Shown piece by piece: positions 17,268 through 27,554 of a stretch of DNA of 64,000 bases (the stretch's first letter is position 1; each line of letters opens with the position of its first letter). The notes beneath the pieces were generated by a model. It saw nothing but the letters and a program-made list of their open reading frames with translations. It did no database searches and had not been told where the DNA came from. The DNA comes from Jeongeupia sp. HS-3 (lineage in GTDB: Bacteria; Pseudomonadota; Gammaproteobacteria; Burkholderiales; Chitinibacteraceae), in NCBI RefSeq assembly GCF_015140455.1, contig NZ_AP024094.1, positions 2,790,001 through 2,854,000 on the forward strand, given 5' to 3'. The translations under genes and the position numbers were made by a program.

Positions 17268-17284
17268 TTAAAGTGACACTTTAA
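17268..17284. promoter_or_regulatory. 17-bp near-perfect palindrome upstream of a small membrane protein gene
   Basis: TTAAAGTG-A-CACTTTAA is an 8+1+8 inverted repeat located 10-25 bases upstream of the two candidate starts of the leftward small membrane protein. It is AT-rich with no T run or hairpin loop, so a repressor or activator operator is more likely than a terminator. The regulator is unknown. Confidence 0.45.
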
Positions 17285-17380
17285 GTTATGCCAGATATCT
17301 ATTTCATTCTTTGACGCTTTCGCCGACCCAGCCCTGAATACGTAAATAGTGGCTAAGTGATTGTATCAAAAAGAGAAAGC

Positions 17381-17406
17381 AAAACCGCTCTCTTGTGGGC
17401 GGTTTT
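17381..17406. terminator. Hairpin with T run ahead of the dcw cluster
   Basis: AAAACCGC (17381-17388) pairs with GCGGTTTT (17399-17406) around a 10-base loop, followed by TTAA. The loop overlaps the -35 region of the mraZ promoter. It may insulate the division cluster from upstream transcription. Confidence 0.55.
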
Positions 17407-17422
17407 TAATTGCTGCTATAGT
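17393..17422 (+). promoter_or_regulatory. mraZ (dcw cluster) promoter
   Basis: TTGTGG (17393-17398) and TATAGT (17417-17422) are separated by 18 bases. The predicted start near 17429 lies inside the MraZ box array, as expected for an autorepressed promoter. Confidence 0.65.
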
Positions 17423-17455
17423 GGGCGAAAGTGGGGAAAAGTGGGAAAAAGTGGT
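17421..17455 (+). promoter_or_regulatory. MraZ operator: four 10-bp-spaced boxes
   Basis: GTGGG begins at 17421, 17431 and 17441, and a fourth, altered copy GTGGT begins at 17451, all exactly one helical turn apart. MraZ is known to bind direct TGGG repeats spaced by five bases upstream of its own gene and repress the dcw promoter. The array overlaps the -10 box end and the likely transcription start. Confidence 0.85.
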
Positions 17456-17481
17456 TTTTTCTCCCGAACGAGACAAGGCTC

Positions 17482-17919
17482 ATGTTCAGCGGCGTGGCAA
17501 CACTCAATCTCGACAGCAAGGGACGTCTGGCGATTCCGGCCAGGCATCGCGAACTGCTGCTCGCGCGCAGCGCCGGCCGCTTGGTGCTGACGGTAGGGCC
17601 AGATCGTTGCTTGCTGCTTTACCCCCAAACCGACTGGATTCCAGTGCGCGATGCGCTCAATCAGCTTTCCGGGGCGCAAGCGCCCATCCGCCGCCTGGTC
17701 GTCGGCCATGCCGAAGAAATGGAAATGGACAACGCCGGCCGCATTCTGATTGCGCCACGGCTGCGGCAAATTGCCGGCCTGGAAAAAGAAATCGCTTTCG
17801 TCGGTATTGGCAACAAATTTGAAATTTGGGACGACGGCCAATGGTCGGCGAAAAACCAGTCCGTTTTCGATCTGTCGCCGGCAGATCTTGAAACCCAGAT
17901 GCAAGGCATTGTGCTGTGA
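17482..17919 (+). CDS. mraZ: Transcriptional regulator MraZ
   Basis: A 145-residue regulator with two SpoVT/AbrB-like (MraZ) repeats, each with the DxxGR motif: [14 protein letters not shown] near residue 12 and [14 protein letters not shown] near residue 80. It autoregulates the division and cell-wall cluster by binding the four upstream boxes. The ATG at 17482 gives the standard MFSG start; an earlier in-frame ATG at 17431 lies inside the operator and would not be transcribed. The stop overlaps the rsmH GTG start. Confidence 0.95.
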   Translation: MFSGVATLNLDSKGRLAIPARHRELLLARSAGRLVLTVGPDRCLLLYPQTDWIPVRDALNQLSGAQAPIRRLVVGHAEEMEMDNAGRILIAPRLRQIAGLEKEIAFVGIGNKFEIWDDGQWSAKNQSVFDLSPADLETQMQGIVL

Positions 17920-18845
17920 ACTTCATCCACCGAACCGTCCTGCTCAACGAAGCAGTCGATGCGCTGAATCTTCGCGCGGACGGCATTTATGTCGATGGCA
18001 CCTTCGGGCGCGGCGGTCACTCGCGACTGATCCTGTCAAGGCTTGGCCCGAACGGCCGGCTGATTGCCTTCGACAAAGACCTGCACGCGATCGCCGAGGC
18101 CAAGAGCATCGACGATCCGCGTTTCACCATCGTTCACGATGGTTTTGCGGCGCTGGCAACATCGCTTGATGCGCTGAACGTGCCGCGCATCGATGGCGTG
18201 CTGCTCGACCTGGGCGTGAGCTCGCCGCAACTGGACGACGGCAGTCGCGGTTTCAGTTTCCGCTTCGACGCCCCCCTGGACATGCGCATGGATACCACGC
18301 GCGGCATGACTGCCGCCGACTGGCTCAATAGCGCGGATGAGAAAGACATTGCGGAGGTTGTTAAAGATTATGGCGAAGAGCGGTTTGCTAAACAGGTTGC
18401 AGCAACGATTGTTGCAGGTCGCGGCGAGCGGCCATTGTCCACAACCGGTGAACTTGCCGCGCTCGTGGCGCGCGCAGTCCGTACCCGTGAGCCGGGCCAG
18501 GACCCGGCGACGCGTACCTTCCAAGCTATTCGGATTTTCATCAATCGCGAGCTTGAAGAGCTCGCGCTGATCCTGCCGCAAGCGCTGGCACGCCTCAGCG
18601 TCGGCGGGCGCATGTCGGTGATTGCGTTTCATTCGCTTGAAGACCGGATCGTCAAGCGCTTCATGCAGGATCAGAGCAAGCACGATCTGCCCGACCGCTT
18701 GCCGATTCGCGCCGCCGATATCCCGCCGCCACCGCTGCGCATCATCGGCAAGCCGATCAGGGCCAGTGCCGACGAGGTCAAACAGAACCCCCGTGCCAGA
18801 AGTGCGATCTTGCGGGTGGCGGAAAAAACCGAGGCGGCATCTTGA
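17916..18845 (+). CDS. rsmH: 16S rRNA (cytosine-1402 N4) methyltransferase RsmH
   Basis: A 309-residue SAM-dependent enzyme (formerly MraW) that methylates C1402 in the ribosomal P site. The SAM-binding stretch [14 protein letters not shown] stands at about residues 28-41. Also present are [12 protein letters not shown], the [11 protein letters not shown] block and the late [12 protein letters not shown] motif. It starts with GTG, overlapping the mraZ stop by 4 bases, and its own stop overlaps the ftsL start, so the first genes of the cluster are translationally coupled. Confidence 0.96.
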   Translation: MNFIHRTVLLNEAVDALNLRADGIYVDGTFGRGGHSRLILSRLGPNGRLIAFDKDLHAIAEAKSIDDPRFTIVHDGFAALATSLDALNVPRIDGVLLDLGVSSPQLDDGSRGFSFRFDAPLDMRMDTTRGMTAADWLNSADEKDIAEVVKDYGEERFAKQVAATIVAGRGERPLSTTGELAALVARAVRTREPGQDPATRTFQAIRIFINRELEELALILPQALARLSVGGRMSVIAFHSLEDRIVKRFMQDQSKHDLPDRLPIRAADIPPPPLRIIGKPIRASADEVKQNPRARSAILRVAEKTEAAS

Positions 18846-19144
18846 CCCGCCTCAATCTCTTTTTGCTGGCCGTGTTGATCGCCTGCTCGCTGTCGGTGAC
18901 GACCAGCCAGTTCAACGCTCGCAAGCTGTACGGCGAGTTGCAAAAGGAAGATCAGGCGACGAGGAAGCTCGACGTCGAATGGGGCCAGCTGCAGCTTGAA
19001 CAAAGCACTTGGGCGATGCATTCGCGTATCGAATCCGAGGCCACCAGCAAGCTGTCCATGCAGCTGCCGGCGGCCAACCGTACCCAGGTGATCTTGCCGC
19101 AAGGGCAGGTCGTCGCGCGGCCAAAGCAGTCTCTGGCAGAGTGA
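18842..19144 (+). CDS. ftsL: Cell division protein FtsL
   Basis: A 100-residue bitopic membrane protein. A short cytoplasmic start is followed by one transmembrane helix ([20 protein letters not shown], about residues 5-22) and a periplasmic coiled-coil part ([20 protein letters not shown]). FtsL links FtsB and FtsQ to the FtsW-FtsI synthase at the septum. Sequence conservation of FtsL is low, so the call rests on size, topology and position between rsmH and ftsI. The start codon is TTG overlapping the rsmH TGA. Confidence 0.9.
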   Translation: MTRLNLFLLAVLIACSLSVTTSQFNARKLYGELQKEDQATRKLDVEWGQLQLEQSTWAMHSRIESEATSKLSMQLPAANRTQVILPQGQVVARPKQSLAE

Positions 19145-19148
19145 CGCG

Positions 19149-21029
19149 ATGAACCGGATGATTCCGCCGACCCAAGCGCGCAAGCGCTACAGCCCGCAGC
19201 TCAAACTTGAGCGCTGGCGGGTCTGGTTCGTCATGGCCGGGCTGATCGGCCTGTTCGTGATCCTGCTCGGCCGCGGTCTGTGGCTGCAAGTCATCAACGA
19301 TGAGTTCCTGCAGGGTCAGGGCGAGGCGCGCTATGCCAGAACGCTGCGGCTCGAAGCCAATCGCGGCATGATCACCGACCGCAATGGCGAGCCGCTGGCG
19401 ATTTCGACGCCGGTGCAGTCGATCTGGGCGAGTCCGCGCAGCATTGCGTTGCTGCCGGCAGGCGAGACGCGCCCGAGCGGTTGGGAGCCCGACAACGACA
19501 AGGATCCGGTGCCGCTGTCGCAAGAGGAGGTCGCGAGTCTGGCGAAGGCGCTGGGTGTGCCGGTGGCCGATGTGGTGAAGAAGTTGTCCGACCCGCGCAA
19601 GAACAACAAGGGCGAGGTCATCCAGGACAAGGACGGCAAGCCAAGCCGGCCCGATTTCACCTGGCTGCGCCGGCAGATGAATCCGCAGGACGCCAAGAAC
19701 GTGATGGCGCTGAACATTCCCGGCGTTTACGCCCAGGCCGAATACCGCCGCTATTACCCGGCCGGTGAAATCATGGCGCAGATTGTCGGTTACACCAATA
19801 TCGACGGTCGTGGTCAGGAGGGGCTGGAGCTGGCGCGCGACAAGCTGCTGTCCGGGCAGACCGGCAGCCGCACGGTGATCCGCGATCGTCGCGGTTATAT
19901 CGTCGAGGATATCTCGACCATCATTCCGCCCAAGGATGGCGAAACGCTGGCCTTGTCGATCGACCGGCGCATTCAGTACCTCGCCTACCGCGAGCTGAAC
20001 AAGGCAGTGACCGACTTCGAAGCGGTGGGCGGCAGCATTGTCGTACTCGATGCGCGCACCGGTGAAATCCTCGCACTGGCCAACTCGCCGTCGTACAACC
20101 CGAACAGCCGCGAGCGCATCGACCCGGCCAAGAAGCGCAACCGGGCGATTACCGACCTGTACGAGCCGGGGTCGACGCTGAAGCCGTTCACGATTGCCGC
20201 CGCGATGCAGGCCGGCACCATCAATGCCAAAACCACCTTCAACACCTCGCCCGGCGCGCTGTCGATGGGTGGCTTCACCATCAAGGACACGCATAACTAC
20301 GGCATGCTGACGCCCGAAGGCATCATCGTGCATTCGAGCAACATCGGTTCGCTCAAGGTCGCGCTGAGCATGCCGCGCGAAACCCAGTGGAATATGCTCA
20401 ACGCCGTCGGTATCGGTCAGCGTCCGGGCCTGAGTTTCCCCGGCGAATCGGCCGGGAAGTTACGGCCGTTCAAAACCTGGTACCCGATCGAGCAGGGCAC
20501 GATGGGCTACGGCTATGGCTTGTCGGTCAGCCTGATGCAGATGGCCAAGGCGTATCAGATCTTTGCCACCGACGGCATCGAGCATCCGGTCAGTCTGATC
20601 AAGCAGCCGGCACCGATGCCCGGCAAGCAGGTGATTTCGCCCGAACTGGCTCGGACGATCCGTGGCTACATGGAAAAAGTGACCCAGCCGGGCGGCACCG
20701 CGACGCGGGCGCAGGTGGTCGGTTACCGCGTGGCCGGCAAGACCGGTACCGCGCGCAAGCAAAGTGGCGGCGGTTACACCGAAAAGAAATATGTCGGCTC
20801 CTTCGTCGGCCTGGCGCCGGTATCGAATCCGCGGCTGATTGTCGCGGTGATGATCGACGAACCGAACATCAAGAAAAGCATTTACGGCGGCGCCGTTGCC
20901 GCGCCGGTGTTCTCCAGCGTCGTCGCCGGCACCCTGCGCCTGCAGGGCATTGCGCCGGATGCGCCCACCACCAACATCCTGCTGCCCGACAGCAGAAACA
21001 ACGGCGAGGACGAAGCATGGGTCCCCTAA
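19149..21029 (+). CDS. ftsI: Septal peptidoglycan transpeptidase FtsI (PBP3)
   Basis: A 626-residue class B penicillin-binding protein that cross-links septal peptidoglycan. The N-terminal membrane anchor is about residues 20-42 (VWFVMAGLIGLFVILLGRGL). A non-catalytic domain follows, with the RG-x-I-x-DRNG motif (EANRGMITDRNGEPLA). The transpeptidase domain carries the active Ser342 in GSTLKP, SSN in IVHSSNIG and KTGTA in VAGKTGTARK. It starts 5 bases after ftsL, and its last 13 bases overlap murE. Confidence 0.96.
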   Translation: MNRMIPPTQARKRYSPQLKLERWRVWFVMAGLIGLFVILLGRGLWLQVINDEFLQGQGEARYARTLRLEANRGMITDRNGEPLAISTPVQSIWASPRSIALLPAGETRPSGWEPDNDKDPVPLSQEEVASLAKALGVPVADVVKKLSDPRKNNKGEVIQDKDGKPSRPDFTWLRRQMNPQDAKNVMALNIPGVYAQAEYRRYYPAGEIMAQIVGYTNIDGRGQEGLELARDKLLSGQTGSRTVIRDRRGYIVEDISTIIPPKDGETLALSIDRRIQYLAYRELNKAVTDFEAVGGSIVVLDARTGEILALANSPSYNPNSRERIDPAKKRNRAITDLYEPGSTLKPFTIAAAMQAGTINAKTTFNTSPGALSMGGFTIKDTHNYGMLTPEGIIVHSSNIGSLKVALSMPRETQWNMLNAVGIGQRPGLSFPGESAGKLRPFKTWYPIEQGTMGYGYGLSVSLMQMAKAYQIFATDGIEHPVSLIKQPAPMPGKQVISPELARTIRGYMEKVTQPGGTATRAQVVGYRVAGKTGTARKQSGGGYTEKKYVGSFVGLAPVSNPRLIVAVMIDEPNIKKSIYGGAVAAPVFSSVVAGTLRLQGIAPDAPTTNILLPDSRNNGEDEAWVP

Positions 21030-22498
21030 GCTGGCCACTGCCTGCGCTCGACTTTGCCGCGATCGATGCGCTGGCCGCATCTCGCCGCGTCGTGGCCGAC
21101 AGTCGCCGGGTTCAGGCCGGCGATGTGTTCCTCGCTTTTCAGGGCGAGTACGCTGACGGCCGCCAGCACATTCAGGCGGCGATCGATGCCGGTGCCGCTG
21201 CGGTGTTGTGGGAGGCCGAAGATTTCGTTTGGCAACCGTCGTGGCAGGTCGCCAATCTGGCGATCCCGCAGCTGCGCGCGCAAGCGGGCAATGTGGCGAG
21301 TCATCTGCTCGGTAATCCGAGCGCCGTGCAGACGGTGATCGGCATTACCGGCACCAATGGCAAGACCTCGATCGCCAACTGGCTGGCGCAGGCATTCAAC
21401 CGGCTCGGTCACCCCACCGGCGTGCTCGGCACGCTCGGTAACGGCGTCTATCCGGCGCTGGTATCGTCGACGCATACGACGCTTGACCCGGTCTCCCTGC
21501 AGCACTGGCTGGCGCAATTTCGCGACGCCGGTGCCGATCATGTGGCGATGGAAGTCAGCTCGCACGGGCTGGCGCAGGCGCGCGTACATGGGGTGGCTTT
21601 CGATATCGCGGTGTTCACCAACCTGACCCGCGATCATCTCGATTACCACGGCACGCTTGAAGCCTATGGCGCCGAGAAGGCCAGACTGTTTGTCTGGCAG
21701 GGTTTGCGCGCGGCGGTGATCAACGCCGATGACGCTTTCGGTCGTGAGTTACTGGCGACGACGAGCGCGCCGCAGGTGCTGAGTTACGGCATTGATGCCG
21801 GCGATATCCGCGCCACCCGCCTGTCGGCCACGCTGGCCGGACTCGAGCTGGATGTCGTCACGCCGGTCGGCAAGGCAACGATCAAATCAACCCTGATCGG
21901 CCGCTTCAACGCCTACAACCTGCTTGCCTGCCTTGGCGTGCTGCTGGCGGCCGACGTGCCCCTGGCCGATGCCGTGGCCGCGCTTGAAGCGATCGAATCG
22001 GCGCCGGGGCGGATGCAGCGGCTTGGCGGCGGCACGCAGCCGCTGATCGTCGTCGACTACGCCCACACGCCCGACGCGCTCGACAAGGCGTTGACGACCT
22101 TGCGCGAAGCCATGCCCGCCAAGGGGCGGCTGTATTGCGTCTTTGGCTGCGGCGGCGATCGTGATCGCGGCAAGCGGCCGCTGATGGGCAACATCGCCTG
22201 CCGCCTTGCCGATACCACCGTGATGACCAGCGACAATCCGCGCACCGAGAGCCCGCAACAAATCATCGACGACATTGTTGCCGGTGTTGCCGGTGTCGAC
22301 GGCACCGGGCTGGCGAACTACTCGATCGAGTCGGACCGCGCACGCGCGATCGCCGCGACCATCGAGCTGGCCGGTGCCAACGATGTCGTGCTGATCGCCG
22401 GCAAGGGGCATGAGACGTATCAGGAAATCATGGGCGTTCGAGCGCACTTCGACGATGTCGAACAAGCGCGTGCCGCCCTGGCGAGGAAAGCATCATGA
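21017..22498 (+). CDS. murE: UDP-MurNAc-L-Ala-D-Glu:meso-diaminopimelate ligase MurE
   Basis: A 493-residue ATP-dependent ligase that adds meso-diaminopimelate to the peptidoglycan stem peptide. The ATP loop is GITGTNGKTSIANWL. The substrate-selecting motif DNPR (SDNPRTESP) points to diaminopimelate rather than lysine. The start at 21017 overlaps the last codons of ftsI in another frame and gives the normal family length; the open frame further upstream is not coding. Its TGA overlaps the murF ATG. Confidence 0.95.
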   Translation: MGPLSWPLPALDFAAIDALAASRRVVADSRRVQAGDVFLAFQGEYADGRQHIQAAIDAGAAAVLWEAEDFVWQPSWQVANLAIPQLRAQAGNVASHLLGNPSAVQTVIGITGTNGKTSIANWLAQAFNRLGHPTGVLGTLGNGVYPALVSSTHTTLDPVSLQHWLAQFRDAGADHVAMEVSSHGLAQARVHGVAFDIAVFTNLTRDHLDYHGTLEAYGAEKARLFVWQGLRAAVINADDAFGRELLATTSAPQVLSYGIDAGDIRATRLSATLAGLELDVVTPVGKATIKSTLIGRFNAYNLLACLGVLLAADVPLADAVAALEAIESAPGRMQRLGGGTQPLIVVDYAHTPDALDKALTTLREAMPAKGRLYCVFGCGGDRDRGKRPLMGNIACRLADTTVMTSDNPRTESPQQIIDDIVAGVAGVDGTGLANYSIESDRARAIAATIELAGANDVVLIAGKGHETYQEIMGVRAHFDDVEQARAALARKAS

Positions 22499-23859
22499 TG
22501 TTGACGCTGCATGCTGCTGCGCAGGCCGTCGGTGGCGCCCTTCATGGCGACCCGGCGCTGGTGTTCGCGCGTGTCACCACCGACAGCCGCGATATCCGCG
22601 CAGGCGATCTGTTCGTTGCGCTGCGCGGCGAGCGTTTCGACGGCCACGATTTCGCCGATACCGCCCTGGCGCAAGGCGCCGCCGCAGTGCTGGTTGAAAC
22701 CGACGGTGGCGACAACCGCATCGTCGTGGCCGATACGCTGGCGGCGCTCGGTGCACTGGCGAGCCATTGGCGTGATGTGATCTCGCCCAAGGTGATCGCG
22801 ATCACCGGCAGCAATGGCAAAACCAGCGTCAAGGAAATGCTCGCTGCGATTCTGGCTGCGCATGCCGGCGCCGATGCGGTACTGGCGACACGCGGCAATC
22901 TGAACAACCACATCGGCGTACCGCTGACGCTGCTGAGTCTGCGCGCGCAGCACCGTTTTGCCGTGGTCGAAATGGGCATGAATCACACGGGCGAGATCGA
23001 TTACCTGACGCATCTGGCCCGCCCCGATGTCGCGCTGGTCAATAACGCCGGCGCCGCGCACCTGGCCGCGCTGGGCTCGGTCGAAGGCGTCGCCCGTGCC
23101 AAGGGCGAAATTTTCGCCGGCCTCGCTGCCGGCGGCACTGCAATCATCAATGCCGATGACGAATATGCGCCGCTGTGGCGTGAACTGGCTGCCGGCCATC
23201 CGCAGCTTGGCTTCGGTCTGGACGAGTGCGCCGATGTGCGCGGCGTGGCTGTCACCACCGGTGCGCTGGCGAGCACTTTCACGCTGGCGACGCCGCAAGG
23301 GCGCGCCCAGCTGACGCTGGATGTGCCGGGTTTGCACAATGTCCGCAATGCGCTTGCCGCAACCGCCGCCGCGCTGGCGCTGGGTATTCAACTTGTGAAT
23401 TGTACCGCTGGCCTTGCCGCGTATCACGGCGTAAAAGGCCGGCTCGAGCGCAAAACGGCCGCCAGTGGCGCGCTGCTGATCGACGACAGCTACAACGCCA
23501 ATCCCGATTCGATGAAGGCCGCGATCGATGTGCTGGTACGCATCGGAGTCGAGCAGCACAAACGCACCTTGCTGGTGCTTGGTGATATCGGCGAGGTCGG
23601 TGCCGACGCGCCAGAACGGCATGCCGAAGTCGGTGCCTATGCCAAACAGGCCGGCGTGCAGCAGTTGTTCACGCTCGGCACGCATATGGCGAAGGCCGCG
23701 ACGGCATTCGGTAGTACGCATTTTGATTCGATCGGGGCACTGCTCGCAGTGCTGACGCCTGAGGTGGGCGCGGACACGGTGGTGCTGGTGAAAGGATCGC
23801 GCTTTATGCGCATGGAGCGCGTCGTCGATGCGCTGATCAACGAACAAGGGAATAACTAG
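22495..23859 (+). CDS. murF: UDP-MurNAc-tripeptide:D-Ala-D-Ala ligase MurF
   Basis: A 454-residue ligase adding D-Ala-D-Ala to the UDP-MurNAc tripeptide. It shows the ATP-binding loop [15 protein letters not shown] at about residue 102, the central [15 protein letters not shown], and [15 protein letters not shown] in the third domain, all typical of MurF. It overlaps murE by 4 bases and is followed by mraY after 2 bases. Confidence 0.95.
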   Translation: MMLTLHAAAQAVGGALHGDPALVFARVTTDSRDIRAGDLFVALRGERFDGHDFADTALAQGAAAVLVETDGGDNRIVVADTLAALGALASHWRDVISPKVIAITGSNGKTSVKEMLAAILAAHAGADAVLATRGNLNNHIGVPLTLLSLRAQHRFAVVEMGMNHTGEIDYLTHLARPDVALVNNAGAAHLAALGSVEGVARAKGEIFAGLAAGGTAIINADDEYAPLWRELAAGHPQLGFGLDECADVRGVAVTTGALASTFTLATPQGRAQLTLDVPGLHNVRNALAATAAALALGIQLVNCTAGLAAYHGVKGRLERKTAASGALLIDDSYNANPDSMKAAIDVLVRIGVEQHKRTLLVLGDIGEVGADAPERHAEVGAYAKQAGVQQLFTLGTHMAKAATAFGSTHFDSIGALLAVLTPEVGADTVVLVKGSRFMRMERVVDALINEQGNN

Positions 23860-23861
23860 CC

Positions 23862-24947
23862 ATGCTGCTTTGGCTGACGCAATGGCTCGGCGAATCGATC
23901 CGTGCCTTCAACGTCTTCAACTACATCACCCTGCGCGCGGTGCTGGCGACCATGACCGCGCTGACGATTTCATGGGTGCTTGGCCCGTGGGTGATCAAGA
24001 AGCTGACCGATATGAAGGTCGGCCAGGCGGTGCGCAGCGACGGCCCGCAGACGCATCTGGTCAAGGCCGGCACACCGACGATGGGTGGCACGCTGATCCT
24101 GCTGTCGATCGGCCTGACGACGCTCTTGTGGGGCGATCTGTCCAACAAGTACATCTGGCTCACGCTGGTCGTGACCATGGCCACCGGCATCATCGGTTTT
24201 GTCGACGATTACAAGAAAGTCGCGCTCAAGAACCCCAAGGGCCTGTCGGCCAGGGCCAAGATGTTCTGGCAGTCGGCGATCGCGATCGGTGCCGGGCTGT
24301 TCCTCGTCAATATCGGCCAACTGCCGTCGCAGACCGGCTTCATCATTCCGTTCTACAAGGAAATCCTCTACCCGTTCGGGGCGATCGGTTTTTGCGTATT
24401 GACCTATTTCGTCATCGTTGGCACCAGCAACGCCGTCAACCTGACCGATGGCCTCGATGGCCTGGCGATCATGCCGACGGTGCTGGTTTCCGGTGCGTTC
24501 TGCATCTTTGCTTACGTCGCCGGCAACATCAAATTCGCCACCTATCTGGGCGTGCCGCACGTGCCGGGCGCCGGCGAGCTGGTGATCTTCTGCGCGGCGA
24601 TGGCCGGCGCGGGGCTGGGTTTCCTGTGGTTCAACGCCTATCCGGCCGAAGTGTTCATGGGCGACGTTGGCGCGCTGGCGCTCGGCGCCGGCCTCGGCAC
24701 GGTCGCGGTGATCGTGCGGCAGGAAATCGTCCTGCTGATCATGGGTGGCGTGTTCGTGGTCGAGGCACTGTCGGTGATGATTCAGGTCGCCAGTTTCAAA
24801 ATGACCGGCAAGCGCGTGTTCCGGATGGCGCCGCTGCATCATCACTACGAATTGAAGGGCTGGAAGGAGACACAGGTTGTGGTGCGCTTCTGGATCATCA
24901 CCATGCTGCTGGTCCTCGTCGGCCTGGCAACGCTGAAGTTGCGCTGA
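23862..24947 (+). CDS. mraY: Phospho-MurNAc-pentapeptide transferase MraY
   Basis: A 361-residue polytopic membrane enzyme that moves phospho-MurNAc-pentapeptide onto undecaprenyl phosphate, forming lipid I on the inner face of the cytoplasmic membrane. Motifs: GTPTMGG near residue 70, FVDDYKK with the catalytic Asp pair, [13 protein letters not shown], and the late [11 protein letters not shown]. About ten hydrophobic helices are visible. Length and start match the family exactly. Confidence 0.97.
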   Translation: MLLWLTQWLGESIRAFNVFNYITLRAVLATMTALTISWVLGPWVIKKLTDMKVGQAVRSDGPQTHLVKAGTPTMGGTLILLSIGLTTLLWGDLSNKYIWLTLVVTMATGIIGFVDDYKKVALKNPKGLSARAKMFWQSAIAIGAGLFLVNIGQLPSQTGFIIPFYKEILYPFGAIGFCVLTYFVIVGTSNAVNLTDGLDGLAIMPTVLVSGAFCIFAYVAGNIKFATYLGVPHVPGAGELVIFCAAMAGAGLGFLWFNAYPAEVFMGDVGALALGAGLGTVAVIVRQEIVLLIMGGVFVVEALSVMIQVASFKMTGKRVFRMAPLHHHYELKGWKETQVVVRFWIITMLLVLVGLATLKLR

Positions 24948-24957
24948 GGAGACGACG

Positions 24958-26361
24958 ATGGATTTCAACGGTAAACACGTGATCGTGGTCGGCCTGGGTG
25001 TCACCGGGCTGTCGTGCGTACGCTGGCTCAAGCGCCACCACGCGCGCGTCACCGTCGCCGATAGTCGCGATACGCCGCCGAGCCTGGATACGCTGACGGC
25101 CGAACTGCCCGATGTCGCAACCCGCTTCGGCGCGTTCAGCGATGCGACCTTCGCCGACGCCGAACTGCTCGTCGTCAGTCCCGGCGTGCCGCTGGCAACG
25201 CCCGAAATCGCCCGGGCGATCGAACGCGGTGTCGAAGTCGCCGGCGATGTCGAACTGCTGGCGCGGGCGATTCGCGGCAGCGGCGCGCGCGTGCTGGCGA
25301 TTACCGGCAGCAACGGCAAGACCACGGTCACCAGCATGGTCGGCAAGGCGTGCGAGCAGGCCGGCCTGAAGACGGTGATCGCCGGCAATATCGGTCTGCC
25401 GGTGCTCGACGCGCTGAGCGAGTGGGAAGGCCGCAGCAGCAACCCGGACATCTGGGTGCTGGAGCTGTCGAGCTTCCAGCTCGAGACGACGAGCTCGCTG
25501 ACCGCCGATGCCGCCGTGGTGCTGAATGTCACCGAGGACCATCTCGACCGCTACAGCGGCATGCGCGATTACGCGCAGACCAAGGCGCGCATTTTCAACG
25601 GCCTCGGCGTGATGGTGCTCAACCGTGAAGACGGCTGGTGCCGCGGCATGGCGCAGCCGGGTCGCAATATCGTCTGGTTTGGCACCGACGCGCCGCGTAA
25701 TCCGAGCGAATACGGCCTCGTTGCCGATGGTGACGACGTGGCGCTCAAACTGGGCGAACGCACGCTGATGAAGGCGAGCGAGCTGCCGGTCGCCGGCCTG
25801 CATAACGCCGCCAATGCGCTGGCCGCGCTGGCGCTGACCCGCGCGATCGGCTTGCCGAGCGCACTGACGATTGCCGCGCTCAAGACGTTCAAGGGCTTGC
25901 CGCACCGGGTCGAGTTCGTCGCCGAGAAGGCCGGCGTCAGCTATTACGACGACTCCAAGGGCACCAATGTCGGCGCGACCGAAGCGGCGCTCAAGGGCAT
26001 GAGCCAGCCGGTGGTGCTGATCGCCGGTGGCGACGGCAAGGGTCAGGATTTCCGTCCGCTCAAGGCGGCGTGCGAGCGCATCTGCCGCGCGGTGGTGCTG
26101 ATCGGCCGCGATGGCCCGCAGATTGCCGACGTACTCAACGAAGCAACGTCGCAACTGGTCGAGGCCAACGACGACGACGAAGCCTTCCTGCCCGTGCTGC
26201 AGGTGCCGACACTGGAAATGGCGGTGCAAATGGCCGCCAACTTCGCCGAGACCGGTGACATCGTGCTGCTGAGCCCGGCGTGCGCCAGCCTCGACATGTT
26301 CCGCAACTACCACCACCGCGCCGAAGTGTTCATCGCCGCAGTGCGGGGCCTTGAGGGCTAA
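24958..26361 (+). CDS. murD: UDP-MurNAc-L-Ala:D-Glu ligase MurD
   Basis: A 467-residue ligase that adds D-glutamate to UDP-MurNAc-L-alanine. The N-terminal UMP-binding fold starts [17 protein letters not shown]. The ATP loop is [15 protein letters not shown], and later motifs are [19 protein letters not shown] and the third-domain [13 protein letters not shown]. There are 10 bases between the mraY stop and its ATG, with GGAGA as the ribosome site. Confidence 0.96.
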   Translation: MDFNGKHVIVVGLGVTGLSCVRWLKRHHARVTVADSRDTPPSLDTLTAELPDVATRFGAFSDATFADAELLVVSPGVPLATPEIARAIERGVEVAGDVELLARAIRGSGARVLAITGSNGKTTVTSMVGKACEQAGLKTVIAGNIGLPVLDALSEWEGRSSNPDIWVLELSSFQLETTSSLTADAAVVLNVTEDHLDRYSGMRDYAQTKARIFNGLGVMVLNREDGWCRGMAQPGRNIVWFGTDAPRNPSEYGLVADGDDVALKLGERTLMKASELPVAGLHNAANALAALALTRAIGLPSALTIAALKTFKGLPHRVEFVAEKAGVSYYDDSKGTNVGATEAALKGMSQPVVLIAGGDGKGQDFRPLKAACERICRAVVLIGRDGPQIADVLNEATSQLVEANDDDEAFLPVLQVPTLEMAVQMAANFAETGDIVLLSPACASLDMFRNYHHRAEVFIAAVRGLEG

Positions 26362-26366
26362 GCGGG

Positions 26367-27554
26367 ATGAAAGCGATCTTCTACCGGGCCCTCAAGCGCA
26401 TCCGCCCTAGCATGGCCGCCTATGATCAGGCGCTGCTGTGGTGCGTGCTCTTGCTGCTGACCATTGGTCTGGTGATGGTCTATTCGTCGTCGATCGCGAT
26501 GGCCGAAGTCGACAAGGACACCGGTTTCCGCAGCACTTACTTTTTGATCCGGCATGCGATCTTTCTCGTCGTCGGCATGGCCGCGGCGGTGTTGGCCTTT
26601 AGCATCTCGACCAAGACCTTGCAGCGATATGCACCGCTGTTATTCATCTTTGGCGTGCTCTTGCTGATTCTGGTGCTGGTGCCGGGCGTCGGACGCGAGG
26701 TCAACGGCAGCCGGCGCTGGCTGGGGCTGGTGGTGATCAACCTGCAGCCATCGGAGCTGATGAAGCTGATCGTCTGCTTTTATGCCGCCGACTACACGGT
26801 GCGCAAGGCCGCGTTCCTCGGCGGTGACTTCTGGCCCAGTATCACCAAGGGCCTGCTGCCGATGCTGCTGGTGATGCTCGTCGTCGGCTGGCTGCTGCTG
26901 CTGGAACCGGACTTCGGTGCCTTTGCGGTGATTACCGCGATCGCGATGGGGCTGCTGTTTCTGGGCGGGTTCAACTGGCGGCTGTTTGCCGGGCTGATCG
27001 TGCTGCTGGGTATCGGTTTTGTTGGTCTGATCGCCAGCTCGCCGTACCGGCGTGCCCGCGTGCTGGGCTTCCTCGATCCGTGGCAAGACCCGTACGGCAA
27101 GGGTTATCAGCTGAGTCACTCGCTGATCGCCTTCGGCCGCGGCGAATGGCATGGCGTTGGTCTCGGCGCCAGCGTCGAAAAATTGTCCTACCTGCCCGAA
27201 GCGCATACCGACTTCCTGATGGCGATCATCGCCGAGGAGTTCGGCTTCCTTGGCGTTGCCGTCGTCATCGCGCTGTTTGCGTTTCTGGTGTACCGCTGCT
27301 TCATGATCGGCGTGCAGGCGGCCAAGCTCGATCGCGCCTACCAGGCGCTGGTGGCGCAGGGCATCGGCATCTGGATTGGCGTGCAGTCGGTGATCAACAT
27401 CGGCGTGAACATGGGCTTGTTGCCGACCAAGGGGCTGACCCTGCCGCTGCTGTCGTTCGGCGGTTCGGGCATCGTCGCCAACCTGCTGGCGCTGGGTGTG
27501 GTCATGCGCATCGATTACGAGAACCGGCAAATGATGCGGGGGCGCAAGGTATGA
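26367..27554 (+). CDS. ftsW: Septal peptidoglycan glycosyltransferase FtsW
   Basis: A 395-residue SEDS-family polymerase with about ten membrane helices that makes septal glycan strands together with FtsI. Recognisable parts are [13 protein letters not shown] in the first helix region, [15 protein letters not shown], the [20 protein letters not shown] block that houses the conserved acidic site, and the late [13 protein letters not shown]. The stop codon coincides with the start of a 145-bp fold-back element that separates ftsW from murG. Confidence 0.95.
   Translation: MKAIFYRALKRIRPSMAAYDQALLWCVLLLLTIGLVMVYSSSIAMAEVDKDTGFRSTYFLIRHAIFLVVGMAAAVLAFSISTKTLQRYAPLLFIFGVLLLILVLVPGVGREVNGSRRWLGLVVINLQPSELMKLIVCFYAADYTVRKAAFLGGDFWPSITKGLLPMLLVMLVVGWLLLLEPDFGAFAVITAIAMGLLFLGGFNWRLFAGLIVLLGIGFVGLIASSPYRRARVLGFLDPWQDPYGKGYQLSHSLIAFGRGEWHGVGLGASVEKLSYLPEAHTDFLMAIIAEEFGFLGVAVVIALFAFLVYRCFMIGVQAAKLDRAYQALVAQGIGIWIGVQSVINIGVNMGLLPTKGLTLPLLSFGGSGIVANLLALGVVMRIDYENRQMMRGRKV

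Noticed and set aside
17284-17381. Possible tRNA or phage attachment site in the AT-rich gap before mraZ
   Set aside because: No cloverleaf arms or T-loop sequence could be read, and no flanking integrase gene exists.
18912-20333. 473-codon leftward frame opposite ftsL-ftsI
   Set aside because: Antisense to ftsI, with no recognisable domain and no start signal.
22420-23847. 475-codon leftward frame opposite murF
   Set aside because: Antisense to a firmly identified MurF; composition bias only.
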